This document shows positions 4,603-5,291 of a stretch of DNA of 5,291 bases, in pieces (within the stretch, counting starts at the first letter, position 1; every line of letters starts with the position of its first letter). Source of the DNA: Lysobacterales bacterium (GTDB taxonomy: Bacteria; Pseudomonadota; Gammaproteobacteria; Xanthomonadales; Marinicellaceae); assembly GCA_015494035.1 (NCBI GenBank), contig WGBZ01000318.1:1-5291 (forward strand), written 5' to 3'. The position numbers and the translations under genes were made by a program. The notes below the pieces were generated by a model. The model searched no databases and was not told where the DNA came from. It saw nothing but the letters and a program-made list of their open reading frames with translations.

Positions 4603-5291
4603 ATGGAAACAAAGCGAACAAAATCAAGCTATTTAACGTTTTCTGTTCATAATCACTCGGGTCTACGCCCCTGGCTGAATGCCGGCCTGGTGCTGCTGCT
4701 GGCCGTGCTTGCTGCGTGTGGTTCACTCCCCGAACGCCAGCACAAAGGCATGATGCAGCCAGGCGTTGACTACCATTCCTTTGCCAATCCAGATGAAGTC
4801 AGGGTTCGGCACATCGACCTTGACTTGAAGGCTGATTTTGATAACCAAACCATTGGCGGCACGGCCACTTTGACTATTGACCGACTCAAGCCGGAGGCCA
4901 GCACGCTGATTCTGGACAGCCGCAATCTGAAAGTGGAGGGCGTGGAGTGGCTAGCTGGTGCCGATGGAGCAGTGGCCAAACCGCTGCAATGGCACTGGGG
5001 CAAAACTGATCCGTTGCTGGGCACTGCCCTGAAAATCAGCTTGCCGAAAAACTCGCCTGCCGGGGAAGAGAAAATCCGAATCAACTACCGCAGTGACCCA
5101 CAGGCCACAGGGCTGCAGTGGCTGGACAAACAGCAAACTGCCAGTCAGACCGCGCCCTTTGTTTTCAGTCAGAACGAAGCCATACACGGCCGTAGCTGGA
5201 TTCCGCTGCAGGACACACCTCAGGTGCGCCAGACCTATCACGCCAAAATCCGCCTCCCTGCCGGCATGAAAGCGGTGATGAGTGCCAAAAC
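4603..5291 (+). CDS. M1 metallopeptidase lipoprotein, leukotriene A4 hydrolase-like (5' part)
   Basis: The first 229 residues of a gene that continues past the window. M1 enzymes are zinc aminopeptidases that remove N-terminal residues from peptides. Residues 27-39 form a lipoprotein signal ending in L-A-A-C39, with G40 and S41 next; without Asp at +2 an outer-membrane anchor is expected. Residues from about 57 match the N-terminal beta domain. The stretch from G170-L-Q-W-L through F188-S-Q, A193-I-H, P201-x-Q-D-T-P206 to M226-S-A closely follows human leukotriene A4 hydrolase as I remember it, so this subfamily call is firm. The zinc motif HExxH-(18)-E and the GxMEN motif lie beyond the edge, so catalytic status cannot be judged. 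The start has AGGA 10 nt upstream; the signal's N-region is long (about 26 residues) but basic. It lies 105 bp after mtnN on the same strand, across a hairpin, so it may have its own promoter. Confidence 0.88.
   Translation, partial: METKRTKSSYLTFSVHNHSGLRPWLNAGLVLLLAVLAACGSLPERQHKGMMQPGVDYHSFANPDEVRVRHIDLDLKADFDNQTIGGTATLTIDRLKPEASTLILDSRNLKVEGVEWLAGADGAVAKPLQWHWGKTDPLLGTALKISLPKNSPAGEEKIRINYRSDPQATGLQWLDKQQTASQTAPFVFSQNEAIHGRSWIPLQDTPQVRQTYHAKIRLPAGMKAVMSAK

Noticed and set aside
4526..4726. Minus-strand frame of 66 residues across the mtnN-aminopeptidase spacer
   Set aside because: It overlaps the lipoprotein signal region on the other strand, has no homology that I recognise, and runs through the compound hairpin.

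Overview
The window looks like chromosomal DNA from a Gram-negative bacterium, most likely a gammaproteobacterium. This rests on the gene families, the Sec, Tat and lipoprotein export signals, good Shine-Dalgarno sites and moderately high GC; no rRNA or other species-level marker is present. No mobile element, tRNA, rRNA or CRISPR array was seen.

Left part (about 1-2763, minus strand): a tightly packed three-gene operon, read right to left. First comes a Sec-exported di-haem protein of the MauG/bacterial cytochrome c peroxidase family (1516-2763). Next is a Tat-exported calcineurin-like metallophosphoesterase with a non-canonical GEHD motif (443-1519). Last is a small exported mono-haem cytochrome c (7-432). 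The first two genes overlap by 4 bp (ATGA). The third has its ribosome binding site on the stop codon of the second. All three products should be periplasmic, and I do not recognise the combination as a described pathway. It is the best candidate here for an uncharacterised system: a high-valent di-haem oxidase, a small electron carrier, and a Trp-rich phosphoesterase that could be the oxidase's partner or substrate.

Middle (2764-4497): a roughly 270-bp stretch without a convincing gene leads to a strong Rho-independent terminator (3036-3068) that ends a minus-strand dps gene (3071-3553), a ferritin-like DNA-protection and iron-storage protein with its ferroxidase residues intact. Divergent from it, across 188 bp carrying a small perfect inverted repeat, is mtnN (3742-4497), a methylthioadenosine/S-adenosylhomocysteine nucleosidase.

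Right part (4498-5291): a 105-bp spacer holds a compound hairpin (4530-4569). After it begins a lipoprotein-type M1 metallopeptidase related to leukotriene A4 hydrolase (from 4603). Only its first 229 residues are in the window, so the zinc site is not visible.

Redox and peroxide chemistry links the left operon and dps loosely by function. mtnN and the aminopeptidase look like ordinary housekeeping or nutrient-recycling genes.
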